Shown: positions 19,303 to 28,504 of the stretch, piece by piece
Layout: each line of letters begins with the position of its first letter
How positions within the stretch are numbered: position 1 is the stretch's first letter
NCBI RefSeq assembly: GCF_039522935.1
Contig: NZ_BAAAEI010000014.1
Span: 181,921 to 245,920, forward strand
DNA: 64,000 nt
Source of the DNA: Bowmanella denitrificans
GTDB lineage: Bacteria > Pseudomonadota > Gammaproteobacteria > Enterobacterales > Alteromonadaceae
Reading direction: 5' to 3'
Translations under genes and position numbers: made by a program
Notes under the pieces: generated by a model
The model's database searches: none
What the model was told of the DNA's origin: nothing
What the model saw: the letters and a program-made list of their open reading frames with translations, nothing else

Positions 19303-19775
19303 TGGCAAGCACCCGACCCATTCTGCCCCTTAAATTTTACGATAATGAGGGGCGTATCAAGCCCACCTGGCCGCTGTTGGCCAGCCTGCTGGTATTGATG
19401 CGCGCGTTTCTGGTGTTTATTGCCTCCATTAGTTACCGGCCTGACACCAGCCTGTTATTAGGGCTGTTCTATCCGGATCGGCACTACTTTTATCTTTGTC
19501 TGCTGGTTGGCCTGCCAGCCTTACTGGTGATGACAATGGTTATCTGGCGGCACTGGCTAAGGGAGCGCTGGACTGGATGCTTTTATCTGATCAAGCCCCT
19601 GGTGATGATGGCATTGCTGGCTGATATCGCTTTGCACCTGCATATGGCCAATCACGGCCACTGGGTGTTTTCCTGGATCATTGCCCTGACCTTACTGGCG
19701 GATATGCTGATGCTGCTTTACTGGCTGCGTAGCCGTACTCTTAAGTTAATGCTTCAGGACTGGCGCAAGCCCTGA
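19302..19775 (+). CDS. DUF2919 (YfeZ-like) membrane protein
   Basis: The 157-aa inner-membrane protein has four likely transmembrane helices. The soluble N-terminus LPLKFYDNEGRIKPTWPLL is the recognisable DUF2919 hallmark. The function is unknown. Start and stop overlap with the preceding DUF3392 gene, so the two may act together. The family call comes from the N-terminal signature and topology; without a search it remains probable rather than certain. Confidence 0.75.
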   Translation: MASTRPILPLKFYDNEGRIKPTWPLLASLLVLMRAFLVFIASISYRPDTSLLLGLFYPDRHYFYLCLLVGLPALLVMTMVIWRHWLRERWTGCFYLIKPLVMMALLADIALHLHMANHGHWVFSWIIALTLLADMLMLLYWLRSRTLKLMLQDWRKP

Positions 19776-19887
19776 ACAATCGCCCAAACCTCTTTAAATC
19801 TGCTTCTGTTATCGGGTAAAAGTCTGATTTGCTGCTAATAGTTAAATGCCACTGACAAACAGGTGGCCTTCACTATAAGGACATTTT

Positions 19888-22485
19888 ATGCAGAAGCAAA
19901 AACTATATACCGCAGTATTGACCTCACTCTTCACCACCTTACCAAGTTCAGCATTGCTTGCTCAGCAGGGTACCGGTATGGAATCACTGGAAAAAATTCA
20001 GGTGACTGGCTCAAGGATAAAGCGCACGGATATGGAAGGACCCAGCCCGGTTCAAAGCATTGACCGGGTGGATATTGAACGAACCGGCTTTCAAAACTTA
20101 CAACAATTATTGGAGCGGCTGCCGGTTAACGGCGCTGGCACATTTTCAACCCGCAATAACAGCCAGGATTCCACCGCCAATGGTGCAGCTGCGGTAAGCC
20201 TGCGTGGGCTTGGGCCGGATGCTACCCTGGTCTTGATTAATGGCCGGCGGGTAGGGGTCAGTGCCTTTGCCGAAGGTGTGACCAACTCTTTTGTGGATAT
20301 TAACAGCATTCCTGTGTCGGCTATTCAGCGCATTGATATCTTAAAAGATGGTGCGTCAGCGATTTACGGCTCTGATGCGGTGGCTGGCGTGGTCAATATC
20401 ATCCTTAAACAGGATATTGATGGGTTGGAAATCGAAGCCTCTTATGGACAGACCAAGGGCGGCGATTACGATGAGAAACATGTCAGTATGGTCTGGGGCA
20501 CTGGCGAGGGAAAAAGCCGGGCATCAGTGATCTTTGATTACTTTAATAACTCAGAATTAAGTAATGCAGATATGGGGCGGTTTGGCACGGCAGATCAAAC
20601 CCCTTATGGCGGCATGGATTTTCGTTCATCCCGCGGATTTCCCGGCTATTTCTATGTGAACGGAGTAAAAACCGTTGATCCAGCTTGCCCGCCTGAGCAA
20701 TTAAATGTCGAAAACCAAAACTGCTATTATGACTACGGGCCGGCCAGTATCACTATTCCCAAAGCTGAGCGGCTGGGGGCCATCTTTATGCTCAATCATG
20801 AATTTGGCAATGATATTGAAGCTTTTGTGGAGGTGGCTGTACAGCACAATACTTCCAATGCCGGTGGCGCTGCCACACCGCTGGACGAGTCGGCTGGGCT
20901 GACGGTACCTGCTTCCCATCCCAATAACCCCTTTGGTCAGGATATTGATATTGGGCGCTTTCGCCCGGTTGATGGTGGCAACCGCCGCTGGGATATTGAA
21001 TCCGACACCTTGAGAATGCTGGCAGGGCTAAAAGGCGAATTTAATCAGTGGCTGTGGGAAGCGTCGGTGCAAAAAGGTCGCAGCGAATCCCAGCAAACCG
21101 GTAATCAACATCAGGGGTGGGTAAGGGTCGATTACCTGCAACGGGAAATTAATGCCGGGCGCTATAATCCGTTTGGCGGCACATACAATGATGCCGATGT
21201 GATTGCCGACATTACCACCAGTCTGGTGCGTCTGGGGAAATCAAGGATCACTGCTGCGGATCTTAGTATCAGTGGCGACTTGTTTGAGTTTGAACAGAAC
21301 AGGGTGATGATGGCGGCAGGGCTTGAATATCGTAAGGAGCAGGTGTCGGACATCCCTGATGAACAGTTCCAGCAGGGGCTGATCTTCGGTACCGAAGCGG
21401 TATCTGCAGCAGCCAAACGTAGCCAATGGGCTGCCTACCTGGAGTTTTCTGTGCCCTTTGGCGATGCGCTGGAACTGCAGGCGGCGGGCCGTTACGATGA
21501 CTACAGTGATTTTGGTAGCACCTTTAACCCCAAATTAGCCATGCGCTACTTAATTAGTGACGATATTACCCTGCGCGCGTCCTGGGCACAGGGCTTCAGA
21601 GCGCCGTCATTGGCGCAAGTTGGTTTGGGCCCCTCTGAAATATCCGTATTCTTTAAAGACACTTATCGCTGTCTGGCCATGGGGCTGGATCCGGATACAG
21701 AATGTGATGTGCTGGATTACAATGTCGAGTTTCGCGGTAACCCAGATCTAAAAGCGGAAGAATCTGAGTCCTGGAATATCGGTATTTTCTACGCCAAAGA
21801 CACAGGGTTTGATGCTGGCTTTGATCTTTGGAGTATCACGCAGGAAAACAAGATTGAGGTTTTCCATGAAGATGTTTATCAGGCCCAGTGTAACCAGCAG
21901 AACAGTCCCTTGTGTGAGCGTAATCCACCCCAAGCCGGTGAGTCACTGGGGGTTCTGTCCAAAGTACATGGCAACCTGCGCAATGTCAGCAGTCAGGATG
22001 TGGCCGGAATAGACTTGTCAGCCAACTACAGGTTGGATATGCAGGATTGGGGGGAAGTGAAATTTGGCCTACAGTGGACCGCCATGCACAAGTTTGAGCG
22101 TGGTGGCAGAGACTACCTGGGGGAATATGAATATCCCAAGCACCGCTGGGTCGGTACAACGGACTGGCGGCAGGGCGATGTTGGGGTCAGCCTGATCTTC
22201 AGTTATATAGGCGAATTTGAAGATACGCCGGATGTGAATTTTGACGGCAATCTTGATTTTGACCAGCATCAAAGTCGTATGGTGGACAGCCATTTGTTAA
22301 CCGACCTGCAACTTACCTGGCAGGCCAGTCAGCCGCTACGCCTGACATTGGGGGTAAACAATCTGTTTGATAAGGAGCCGCCCTTTGCCATTGGCAATGG
22401 CGATGACGATCTGTTTGGTTATGTATCAACGGTGCATAACCCCAGAGGCCGACATTTGTATGCCAAAGCGGCATATCGCTTCTAA
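19888..22485 (+). CDS. TonB-dependent outer-membrane receptor
   Basis: The 865-aa receptor begins with a signal peptide (cleavage likely after SALLA near residue 25). A TonB-box-like segment (LEKIQVTGSRIKR) precedes the plug domain (VSLRGLGPDATLVLINGRR, then ILKDGASAIYGSDAVAGVVNI) and a 22-strand barrel ending in an aromatic residue (KAAYRF). Two Cys pairs sit in extracellular loops. The ribosome site AAGGA lies before the ATG. The gene stands alone; the neighbouring LysR gene is convergent. The ligand is unknown. The plug type is the large-substrate class often used for peptides or oligosaccharides rather than a classical siderophore receptor. Confidence 0.92.
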   Translation: MQKQKLYTAVLTSLFTTLPSSALLAQQGTGMESLEKIQVTGSRIKRTDMEGPSPVQSIDRVDIERTGFQNLQQLLERLPVNGAGTFSTRNNSQDSTANGAAAVSLRGLGPDATLVLINGRRVGVSAFAEGVTNSFVDINSIPVSAIQRIDILKDGASAIYGSDAVAGVVNIILKQDIDGLEIEASYGQTKGGDYDEKHVSMVWGTGEGKSRASVIFDYFNNSELSNADMGRFGTADQTPYGGMDFRSSRGFPGYFYVNGVKTVDPACPPEQLNVENQNCYYDYGPASITIPKAERLGAIFMLNHEFGNDIEAFVEVAVQHNTSNAGGAATPLDESAGLTVPASHPNNPFGQDIDIGRFRPVDGGNRRWDIESDTLRMLAGLKGEFNQWLWEASVQKGRSESQQTGNQHQGWVRVDYLQREINAGRYNPFGGTYNDADVIADITTSLVRLGKSRITAADLSISGDLFEFEQNRVMMAAGLEYRKEQVSDIPDEQFQQGLIFGTEAVSAAAKRSQWAAYLEFSVPFGDALELQAAGRYDDYSDFGSTFNPKLAMRYLISDDITLRASWAQGFRAPSLAQVGLGPSEISVFFKDTYRCLAMGLDPDTECDVLDYNVEFRGNPDLKAEESESWNIGIFYAKDTGFDAGFDLWSITQENKIEVFHEDVYQAQCNQQNSPLCERNPPQAGESLGVLSKVHGNLRNVSSQDVAGIDLSANYRLDMQDWGEVKFGLQWTAMHKFERGGRDYLGEYEYPKHRWVGTTDWRQGDVGVSLIFSYIGEFEDTPDVNFDGNLDFDQHQSRMVDSHLLTDLQLTWQASQPLRLTLGVNNLFDKEPPFAIGNGDDDLFGYVSTVHNPRGRHLYAKAAYRF

Positions 22486-22496
22486 TATTGTGAGCA

Positions 22497-22518
22497 GCGC
22501 CGCCTTGTTAGGCGGCGC
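22497..22518. terminator. GC-rich hairpin after TonB receptor
   Basis: GCGCCGCC and GGCGGCGC arms (8 bp) enclose a 6-nt loop right after the receptor stop. No strong U-run follows on the plus strand, so efficiency is uncertain. It sits between convergent genes. Confidence 0.6.
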
Positions 22519-22593
22519 ATCTTATATAGAGAAGGGCCATTTAGCTTGTGAATATAAAAAGTTGTTTATAGTTTGCTGGATGTACTGCCTAAC

Positions 22594-23007
22594 TTATTGG
22601 GCATTGTTGCTAATTGCCTGATCAAAGTAATTTTTGACGCTGATCTGACTGTCGTTAGCCAGTCGCTGATAACAAATACCGGCAAAGGCATAAGTGTGGC
22701 CAGCGTATTCCAACACCACGTAAGGGGCATCTGGGTTACTGTTATCGTAATGCCAATGGCCGCCCACCAGTTTACGGAAAATCTCACCAATGTACGCGCC
22801 ATACAGATTGCAAATGGTAAATACCGCAGCATTTTCCAGGGCTGAGTCACTGTATTTTTCCAACCATTTAAGAATGGCCACATCCACCAGCGCCACACTC
22901 TGTGGGCTGTGGTCCAGTTCAATGCCAAACTCTTCACGGGTTGTCAGCACCGCATTGTGAGCAGTATCTGACATCAGACTATGCAACTCTTCACGGGTCA
23001 TTTGCAT
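22594..23007 (-). CDS. Unknown protein coupled to a LysR regulator
   Basis: I do not recognise this 137-aa soluble protein with confidence. It has an acidic helical N-terminal half (MTREELHSLM ... LKWLEKYSDSALENAA) and a compact C-terminal half with GAYIGEIFRKLVGGHW, then strand-like PYVVLEYAGHTYAFAG. The pattern recalls small DUF3806-type domains, but this is a guess. Its ATG overlaps the LysR stop (TGATG) and an AGAGGA site lies inside the end of the LysR gene, so translation is coupled. Context suggests a role tied to that regulator or its target. Confidence 0.75.
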   Translation of the reverse strand: MQMTREELHSLMSDTAHNAVLTTREEFGIELDHSPQSVALVDVAILKWLEKYSDSALENAAVFTICNLYGAYIGEIFRKLVGGHWHYDNSNPDAPYVVLEYAGHTYAFAGICYQRLANDSQISVKNYFDQAISNNAQ

Positions 23008-23936
23008 CAGTTTTCCTCTGGTCTTTGTTCTCGCTCGGCACACTCGTTATGTATCTGGCGGTGTGCGAGTATCAATTCTGATAATAATTTACTTCCTGGT
23101 CCGAGGGTATCAGGGTTGGGATGAACTAACCATGCTACCAGCTTACGAAAGGTGCTACCCTGAATTTCAAGCTTGACCAGATCGCCACTAACAATATGTT
23201 GTTCTACCGTGTGGGTTGGCAGCCAGCAAAATCCCTGGCCCTGCAGCATCAGTTCAATGGCGGTATTAAAGTGGCTGACTGTCCAGCGCTGCTCTGAGCG
23301 CAACCAACCCTGCTTTTCATTGGGGGACTGGGAGGTGTCTTTAATTACCAGTTGCAGATGGTGCAGTAATTCATTGGCATCAATAGGGGAAGGCAGCGCC
23401 GCCAGTGGATGTTCAGCGTGGCACACCGCTATAAAGTAAAGCTCGGCAATGGGTTCGCCCAGATAACCTTTGGGCACGGTGCCGGTAATCACGATATCAG
23501 CCCAGCCATCGGTAATGGCCTCTTCGGTGCCGGTTAGCACAGTGTCGATGATTTTCAGGCGACTGCCACGGCTTTGCGGGTGAAACGCCTTTAAGGCCGG
23601 ATAAAACAGTTCTCTGGGGTAAGCTAAGTCTAAGGCGACGGTGATTTCAGGCTCCCAGTCCTGATTGATATTCTCTGCCAGGAACTCAAGCTCCTGCACA
23701 TTCTGGGTCAGGTGCCGGGAACGGCGTAGCATGACCTCACCGGCTTCGGTCAAAAAAGCTTTGCGTCCCTTCACTTCCAGCAATTGAACATTGAGCTGAC
23801 TTTGCAATTTCGCTACCGCGTGATTTAACGAAGATTGGCTTTTATTCAGCTTAGCGGCGGCATGGGCATAGCCGCCATGGTCGACCACAGCCTGTAAGAT
23901 TCGCCATTGTTCCAGGGTGGTTTTAGGCCTGTACAT
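23007..23936 (-). CDS. LysR-family transcriptional regulator
   Basis: The 309-aa protein has an N-terminal winged helix-turn-helix (residues 5-64: LEQWRILQAVVDHGGYAHAA, then LNKSQSSLNHAVAKLQ) and a periplasmic-binding-protein-like effector domain to about residue 290. The frame stays open upstream, but the ATG at 23936 gives the normal LysR length and N-terminus. The usual divergent target gene is absent: upstream lie 225 bp of repeat-bearing DNA and the end of a DUF3472 gene. The coupled gene downstream is unknown. The effector cannot be read from sequence. Confidence 0.92.
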   Translation of the reverse strand: MYRPKTTLEQWRILQAVVDHGGYAHAAAKLNKSQSSLNHAVAKLQSQLNVQLLEVKGRKAFLTEAGEVMLRRSRHLTQNVQELEFLAENINQDWEPEITVALDLAYPRELFYPALKAFHPQSRGSRLKIIDTVLTGTEEAITDGWADIVITGTVPKGYLGEPIAELYFIAVCHAEHPLAALPSPIDANELLHHLQLVIKDTSQSPNEKQGWLRSEQRWTVSHFNTAIELMLQGQGFCWLPTHTVEQHIVSGDLVKLEIQGSTFRKLVAWLVHPNPDTLGPGSKLLSELILAHRQIHNECAEREQRPEEN

Positions 23937-24056
23937 TATGCTGATATTTCTATTTTTTCGATAGGTTCCTATGCTAGTGCCGGGGCAGGGGAATTGCAAC
24001 GCTGTTGTTTCACTGCCTCTTTTGCAATCACCGGTATACCTTGCTCCAATGTGAAT

Positions 24057-24137
24057 ACGCAGATGACGCAGATCTACAACAGCATAGATTGAAAAATCTC
24101 TTGTTTCTCTGCGTGTTCTCTGCGGCTTTGCGAGAGA
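24057..24137. repeat. Short-period intergenic repeats
   Basis: Two exact 9-bp tandem units (ACGCAGATG, ACGCAGATC at 24057-24074) are followed by TCTCTGCG twice at 11-bp spacing (24106-24124) and then GCTTTGCGAGAGA. The same vocabulary recurs at 49.5-49.8 kb. This fills most of the 225 bp between the LysR and DUF3472 genes. No gene is seen here. Confidence 0.7.
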
Positions 24138-24161
24138 GTATTTTCTGCTCGTTAGTGGCAA

Positions 24162-25508
24162 TCACGGCTGCGGCAGAACCGAAAAATCGATTGGTGGCTG
24201 CTGACCCGTCGGGTTTCGCTCAAACCGGCTATCAGCTTGAGTTGGCGGATAAACAAAGCCACCGTTTTTCAGAATAAAACCGTTGTCATCACTGTCACCC
24301 TGGAAATCCAGACGATCTTCGTCCCGTCCGGTGCCGTCCACCGTGAAGCGGGCCTGGGTTAATTCATGCCATTGCCCTTCGGTGTCCATGGCCCATTGAT
24401 TCTGATACCAGGCCCAGCGGCCCTGATTGCCATATTGGGTCAGAAAATTCTCCAAAAAGCTGTGCAGACGGGTGGCATAGGTATCGGTCTGGGGGCGTTT
24501 AAAGCTGGCGATAAGCTGCCAGCTATCTTGTGCTTTAGGCTTAAACCAGGCTGTATAGTCTGTACTGTTATCCCCGGCTGGGGTGACCTTTAATAAAAAG
24601 CTGTAGGTGGTATCGGCCTGCCATGTGTATTTCAGGTAGCTTTGACCACCCGAACCCTCGTTACCAAATTCCCCGGTATACACACCATCGCCTTTGCCAA
24701 GTAACTGAATGCGCTGCTCGGGGGGAATTTGACTCGGGTCGTCGGTTTGAAACGGGCTCCAGATAGAAAACAGCACCCGCCTTTCTATCTCCGAATTGAC
24801 CTGAATACCAAAATAGCCTTCACCAAAACCATTGGCCATATAGTAAGAGCCGGGTACATCCTGACCACCGGGAACAGTGATCTCGCTGTAAAACCACTCG
24901 ATGTCACGATTAACTGGCATATCGTAGCTGAAATGCACAGAGGGACCACGCCGTCCCCAATAAGGGTTGCCTTCATCCAGATAATACAGCTTCGTGGTGC
25001 TGTCTTTGGGCCAGACGGCCAGGCAATGTAACCTGGGCAGGTCACCACTCTGGCCATTCAAGCTGCGTATTTTAAGCTGCTGATAGCCTGCGCTGCCCAG
25101 TGTGACCTCAAACAAGGGGTAAGTATGTTGCTGGCCTTTGTCCAGGGTCAGTTCAACTTCCTGATCGCCCAGGCTAACGGCCAAACGCTGAGAGGTGTCA
25201 GTGCTTGCCGTCAGGCCAAGCGTCAGGGTATCAGCTCTATCCAGAGCAAAATAACTTAGCAGGCTATGTTGATTGTTTTGCCAGTTAAGCGCAGTGGGGT
25301 CTTCATTGGTCACCAGTGCCAGACTGGCAGCCGGGTTATCTTGCACCCAGGTATTAAAGCTCAATGGAATGTCCACCGCCTGACTGCTGGGCAAGGTGAG
25401 AATATTGGCATCAGGCTGCTGGGTTAGCTGTGGTGCATTGTTGCTGCTGTCGCCGCAACTGCATAACAGCAACAATAGCGGTACTGTGAATTTATGTTGA
25501 TTAAGCAT
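24162..25508 (-). CDS. DUF3472-type lipoprotein of the GalNAc locus
   Basis: This 448-aa secreted lipoprotein has a signal peptide with lipobox LLCSC (acylated Cys about residue 18), an N-terminal beta domain resembling DUF5077 (about 60-170) and a DUF3472-like region (about 175-440) with NPYWGRRGPSVHFSY, NGFGEGYFGIQVN and RFTVDGTGRDE. The family is usually found with carbohydrate genes, so glycan binding or processing at the cell surface is plausible, but no catalytic residues can be named. It lies 65 bp downstream of the GalNAc-locus TonB receptor on the same strand, across a strong hairpin, so lower expression than the receptor is expected. Confidence 0.8.
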   Translation of the reverse strand: MLNQHKFTVPLLLLLCSCGDSSNNAPQLTQQPDANILTLPSSQAVDIPLSFNTWVQDNPAASLALVTNEDPTALNWQNNQHSLLSYFALDRADTLTLGLTASTDTSQRLAVSLGDQEVELTLDKGQQHTYPLFEVTLGSAGYQQLKIRSLNGQSGDLPRLHCLAVWPKDSTTKLYYLDEGNPYWGRRGPSVHFSYDMPVNRDIEWFYSEITVPGGQDVPGSYYMANGFGEGYFGIQVNSEIERRVLFSIWSPFQTDDPSQIPPEQRIQLLGKGDGVYTGEFGNEGSGGQSYLKYTWQADTTYSFLLKVTPAGDNSTDYTAWFKPKAQDSWQLIASFKRPQTDTYATRLHSFLENFLTQYGNQGRWAWYQNQWAMDTEGQWHELTQARFTVDGTGRDEDRLDFQGDSDDNGFILKNGGFVYPPTQADSRFERNPTGQQPPIDFSVLPQP

Positions 25509-25538
25509 GGCACTATCCGTTGCTAACAGGTTGAAAGA

Positions 25539-25565
25539 ATTGCCGCCTAAGGACTAGGCGGCAAT
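25539..25565 (-). terminator. Attenuator/terminator between TonB receptor and DUF3472 gene
   Basis: Perfect 11-bp arms (ATTGCCGCCTA and TAGGCGGCAAT) enclose a 5-nt loop. On the minus strand TCTTTC follows, only a moderate U-tract, so partial read-through into the lipoprotein gene is likely. Confidence 0.65.
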
Positions 25566-25573
25566 GATCAGGT

Positions 25574-28390
25574 TTAGAATTTAGCTCTGACGCCCAGGGA
25601 AATCTGGCGTCCAAAGCGGTTAAGTAGACTCACCTGATCTTCCACCTTGGTGTAGGCCCAATAACGCTCGTTGGTCAGGTTGCTGCCTTCGGCAAAAATG
25701 CTGATTTTGTCTGTGACATCATAGCTCAGGCTGGCATCCCACTGACCGTAGTCAGAAATATAAGCCGGTCCGCCCCAGGCTTCAGGGTCATACATATATT
25801 TACCACGCCAGTTATAGGCAACACGGGCCTGAATGCCATATTGCTCATAATAGACCACCGCGTTATAGGAGTTTTTCGACATACCTTTAAATGGCAAATT
25901 TTTGGCTTTGCGCTCAGGATCGTCGTAGCTGCTGTCCACATAGGTATAGTTAAACTGGAAGCCCAGGCCGTTAAAGGGCTCAGGTAACCATTCTTCAAAA
26001 GATTGCTGGTAAGCAAATTCAAGGCCTTTGATATTGGCACCATAAGGACTTTTAACCGAGCGGGTACCGTAATAGGTGATCCCTTCCAGGCTATAAGGCG
26101 CTTCACGCTCCTCAATAAAGGACTTGATATCCTTAACAAACACACCACCGCTTAAGGCACTGCTGTCTCCAAAGTACCATTCCAGGGTTATATCGGCCTG
26201 ATTGGCTTCTTCAGGCGTAGAACTGGGATCGCCCATATTCAGGGTCGGCAGACCATCTTTAAGACTGGTAAAGTTTACTGCCCGCCATGGGCGTAAATCG
26301 TTCAGGCTTGGGCGACTGATTACCTTGGCGGCTGAGAAACGGAACAGCAATTCATCGGTCAGGCTCAGCTTAAAGTTCAAGCTGGGTAATACATTGGAAT
26401 AATCACTGGCAAAGCTGACATCCACAGGTTCATTCCAGCCGTTCTTAATCGGCTTGCCTTCATCGTCCAGCTCAATCTTATCGAGCTGATACACCGCACC
26501 AATAGAGCTGGTGCTGGTTTGTGATGCTCTGAGGCCCAGATTCAGTTTATACGGCAGGGAAAACAACTCATCTTCAAAGTAGGCTTGTACATAAGCGGTT
26601 TTTACCTCTTCTTCAATGGTATAGCTACCAGCACGGCTGAGTGACGCAACGATATACTCGTCGGCTGCCTCGGCATTGATAGAACGGTAAAAATCCAGCA
26701 ACTTATCGTAGTCAAAGCTGGGCCAGGGCTGTGGCATCTGACCGGCTTCGCCGTCCATAAAGTTGTCAAAGTTGGCGGCCTGGAACACCTCGGAAGGAAT
26801 GCGGAACAGGGTAAAATCGCCCTCAGTGAATACCGACCTGTCATCGTAATCCAGTTCCAGTCGGTCCAGATAATATCCGCCACGGCTGAAAATACCGGGA
26901 TCTCTTGACGCATATTCATTGCGGGCCTTTGACTGCTTTAAATAGGTCAGGCCAAATTCCACTTTACTCAGTATGCCGTCTTCAAAGCGGTATTCACCGA
27001 TAAGCTTGGCATCATCCACCTTGTCTTCCACCCCGACACCGGTGTTGCGACTGTAGTGTGCGCCGTAGGTTTGTTCGGCATTCAGTCCTGGTGACATCAC
27101 CACATCAGGCAGCATATTGCCGGTGTTATGGTCGATGCGAATGCTGTCGATAAAGCCACGCGCTACCACAAAGCGGTTGTCACCGGCGTTTTCATTTTTG
27201 GCCTTGGACGTAGCCAAGTCGGCGGTGACCGTCAGTGCGTCACTGGCATACCATTTGGTATTAAAGGCAAACTGGTAAGTATCGGTTTTTCTGGGTTCGG
27301 TCAGGTTAAGCAGTTCCACCATGGTATTGCCGGTCTGAGTCATGGCCACTACGCGGCCCTGGTCGTCAAAGGTGGCATCGGTAAATACCGGCGTACCGGG
27401 CGTCCAGGATTCATCATAGTTAACAAAACCAATCTGATAGCGATGGCCGTCGGTATTGTAGCGCGAATACAAGCCGTCGAAATTTACATCCAATGCTTCT
27501 GTCGGCCGCCATTGCACAGCCACCGTTCCGCCGATACGGGTGCGGGTATCCTGAGCATTATTGAAATACATATAGCTGGGAATTTTTGATGCGTAGGTTT
27601 CGTTTTCATCAATCACACCATTGCCATTGGTGTCCACAGGCACGCCCGCGCTGTCTTCATCCCAGCCTTCATCCGGGTCAAAGAAGCCGCCGGCGGAATA
27701 CTCGTCTTCACGCAGGGTCTTCTTTGAATAAGCACCGGATATCAGCACGCCAAAGGTGTTCTCGCTGTTCACATCACCAATGATAAAAGAGCCGTGTGGG
27801 TTAACATCTTCAGAGCGGGATTCGTAGATGCCTTTTCCCGAAAGGCTTAAGGTAAAGCCTTCAAGATCAAGGGGTTTACGGGTCTGGATATTGACTATTG
27901 CGCCAATGCCACCTTCGGTAAGCCTGGCTTCTGGCGACTTATACACTTCCAGTACGTTTACCAGTTCCGAAGCGATAGTGTCATAGTTAAAATCACGCCC
28001 GGCATTATCCGAAGCCAATTTGCGGCCATTCAAGGTGGTGATGTTGTAGCCGTCACCAAGCCCCCGTACCAGAATATTCTGCCCCTCACCGCCATTGCGG
28101 GTAATGGTAATGCCGGGAATACGTTGCAGTGCTTCAGCCAGGTTTTCGTCGGGGAACTTGCCGATATCGTCGGCGATAATCAGGTCAACTACACTGTCTG
28201 CGTTTTGTTTCTGAAACAGTGATTCAGTGATACTGCTGCGCAGGCCGCGAACCTGAATCTTTTCAACGTCCTGGCCTTTAACATCCTGGCTGTCTTCTTG
28301 GTTTTCTTGTTGTTGCGCCAGCGTTGGCAGGCTGGTACCCAGCAGTGCCATGGCCAGACACAGCGATAATTTACTGTACTTGGTTTTCAT
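25574..28390 (-). CDS. TonB-dependent receptor of the GalNAc locus (Omp_Aga-like)
   Basis: The 938-aa outer-membrane receptor has a signal peptide ending near LPTLAQQ, a TonB-box-like VEKIQVRGLRSS, a plug (DDIGKFPDENLAEALQRIPG, ILVRGLGDGYNITTLNGR) and a beta barrel ending LGVRAKF. This plug wording is that of gammaproteobacterial and Caulobacter-type sugar receptors for large or amino sugars. It is divergent from agaR across an AgaR-like operator, so GalNAc or GalNAc-containing glycan is the likely ligand; this is inferred from context. The following gene encodes a surface lipoprotein. Confidence 0.93.
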   Translation of the reverse strand: MKTKYSKLSLCLAMALLGTSLPTLAQQQENQEDSQDVKGQDVEKIQVRGLRSSITESLFQKQNADSVVDLIIADDIGKFPDENLAEALQRIPGITITRNGGEGQNILVRGLGDGYNITTLNGRKLASDNAGRDFNYDTIASELVNVLEVYKSPEARLTEGGIGAIVNIQTRKPLDLEGFTLSLSGKGIYESRSEDVNPHGSFIIGDVNSENTFGVLISGAYSKKTLREDEYSAGGFFDPDEGWDEDSAGVPVDTNGNGVIDENETYASKIPSYMYFNNAQDTRTRIGGTVAVQWRPTEALDVNFDGLYSRYNTDGHRYQIGFVNYDESWTPGTPVFTDATFDDQGRVVAMTQTGNTMVELLNLTEPRKTDTYQFAFNTKWYASDALTVTADLATSKAKNENAGDNRFVVARGFIDSIRIDHNTGNMLPDVVMSPGLNAEQTYGAHYSRNTGVGVEDKVDDAKLIGEYRFEDGILSKVEFGLTYLKQSKARNEYASRDPGIFSRGGYYLDRLELDYDDRSVFTEGDFTLFRIPSEVFQAANFDNFMDGEAGQMPQPWPSFDYDKLLDFYRSINAEAADEYIVASLSRAGSYTIEEEVKTAYVQAYFEDELFSLPYKLNLGLRASQTSTSSIGAVYQLDKIELDDEGKPIKNGWNEPVDVSFASDYSNVLPSLNFKLSLTDELLFRFSAAKVISRPSLNDLRPWRAVNFTSLKDGLPTLNMGDPSSTPEEANQADITLEWYFGDSSALSGGVFVKDIKSFIEEREAPYSLEGITYYGTRSVKSPYGANIKGLEFAYQQSFEEWLPEPFNGLGFQFNYTYVDSSYDDPERKAKNLPFKGMSKNSYNAVVYYEQYGIQARVAYNWRGKYMYDPEAWGGPAYISDYGQWDASLSYDVTDKISIFAEGSNLTNERYWAYTKVEDQVSLLNRFGRQISLGVRAKF

Positions 28391-28432
28391 TGTTTTGTTG
28401 TCCCCTCGATTTCACTTGTGCAAATGGTCTTT

Positions 28433-28451
28433 AAACGAAAGCAAATGAAAC
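28433..28451. promoter_or_regulatory. AgaR-like operator
   Basis: Read on the minus strand, this is GTTTCATTTGCTTTCGTTT, which contains TTTCATTTG and TTTCGTTT in tandem. It resembles the TTTCRTTT-repeat sites reported for E. coli AgaR. It lies about 45 bp before the receptor start, downstream of a candidate promoter. Related CTTTCGAAG and CTTTCAAAG stretches occur nearer agaR. Confidence 0.5.
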
Positions 28452-28475
28452 TTGCATATGTTTGCTTCGTGTTAA

Positions 28476-28504
28476 ATAAAACGCCAATACTGTTAAATGA
28501 TCAA
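28476..28504 (-). promoter_or_regulatory. Candidate promoter of the GalNAc TonB receptor
   Basis: On the minus strand TTGATC (28504-28499) and TTTTAT (28481-28476) are spaced by 17 bp. The start point would fall just upstream of the AgaR-like operator, a layout suited to repression. Confidence 0.4.
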
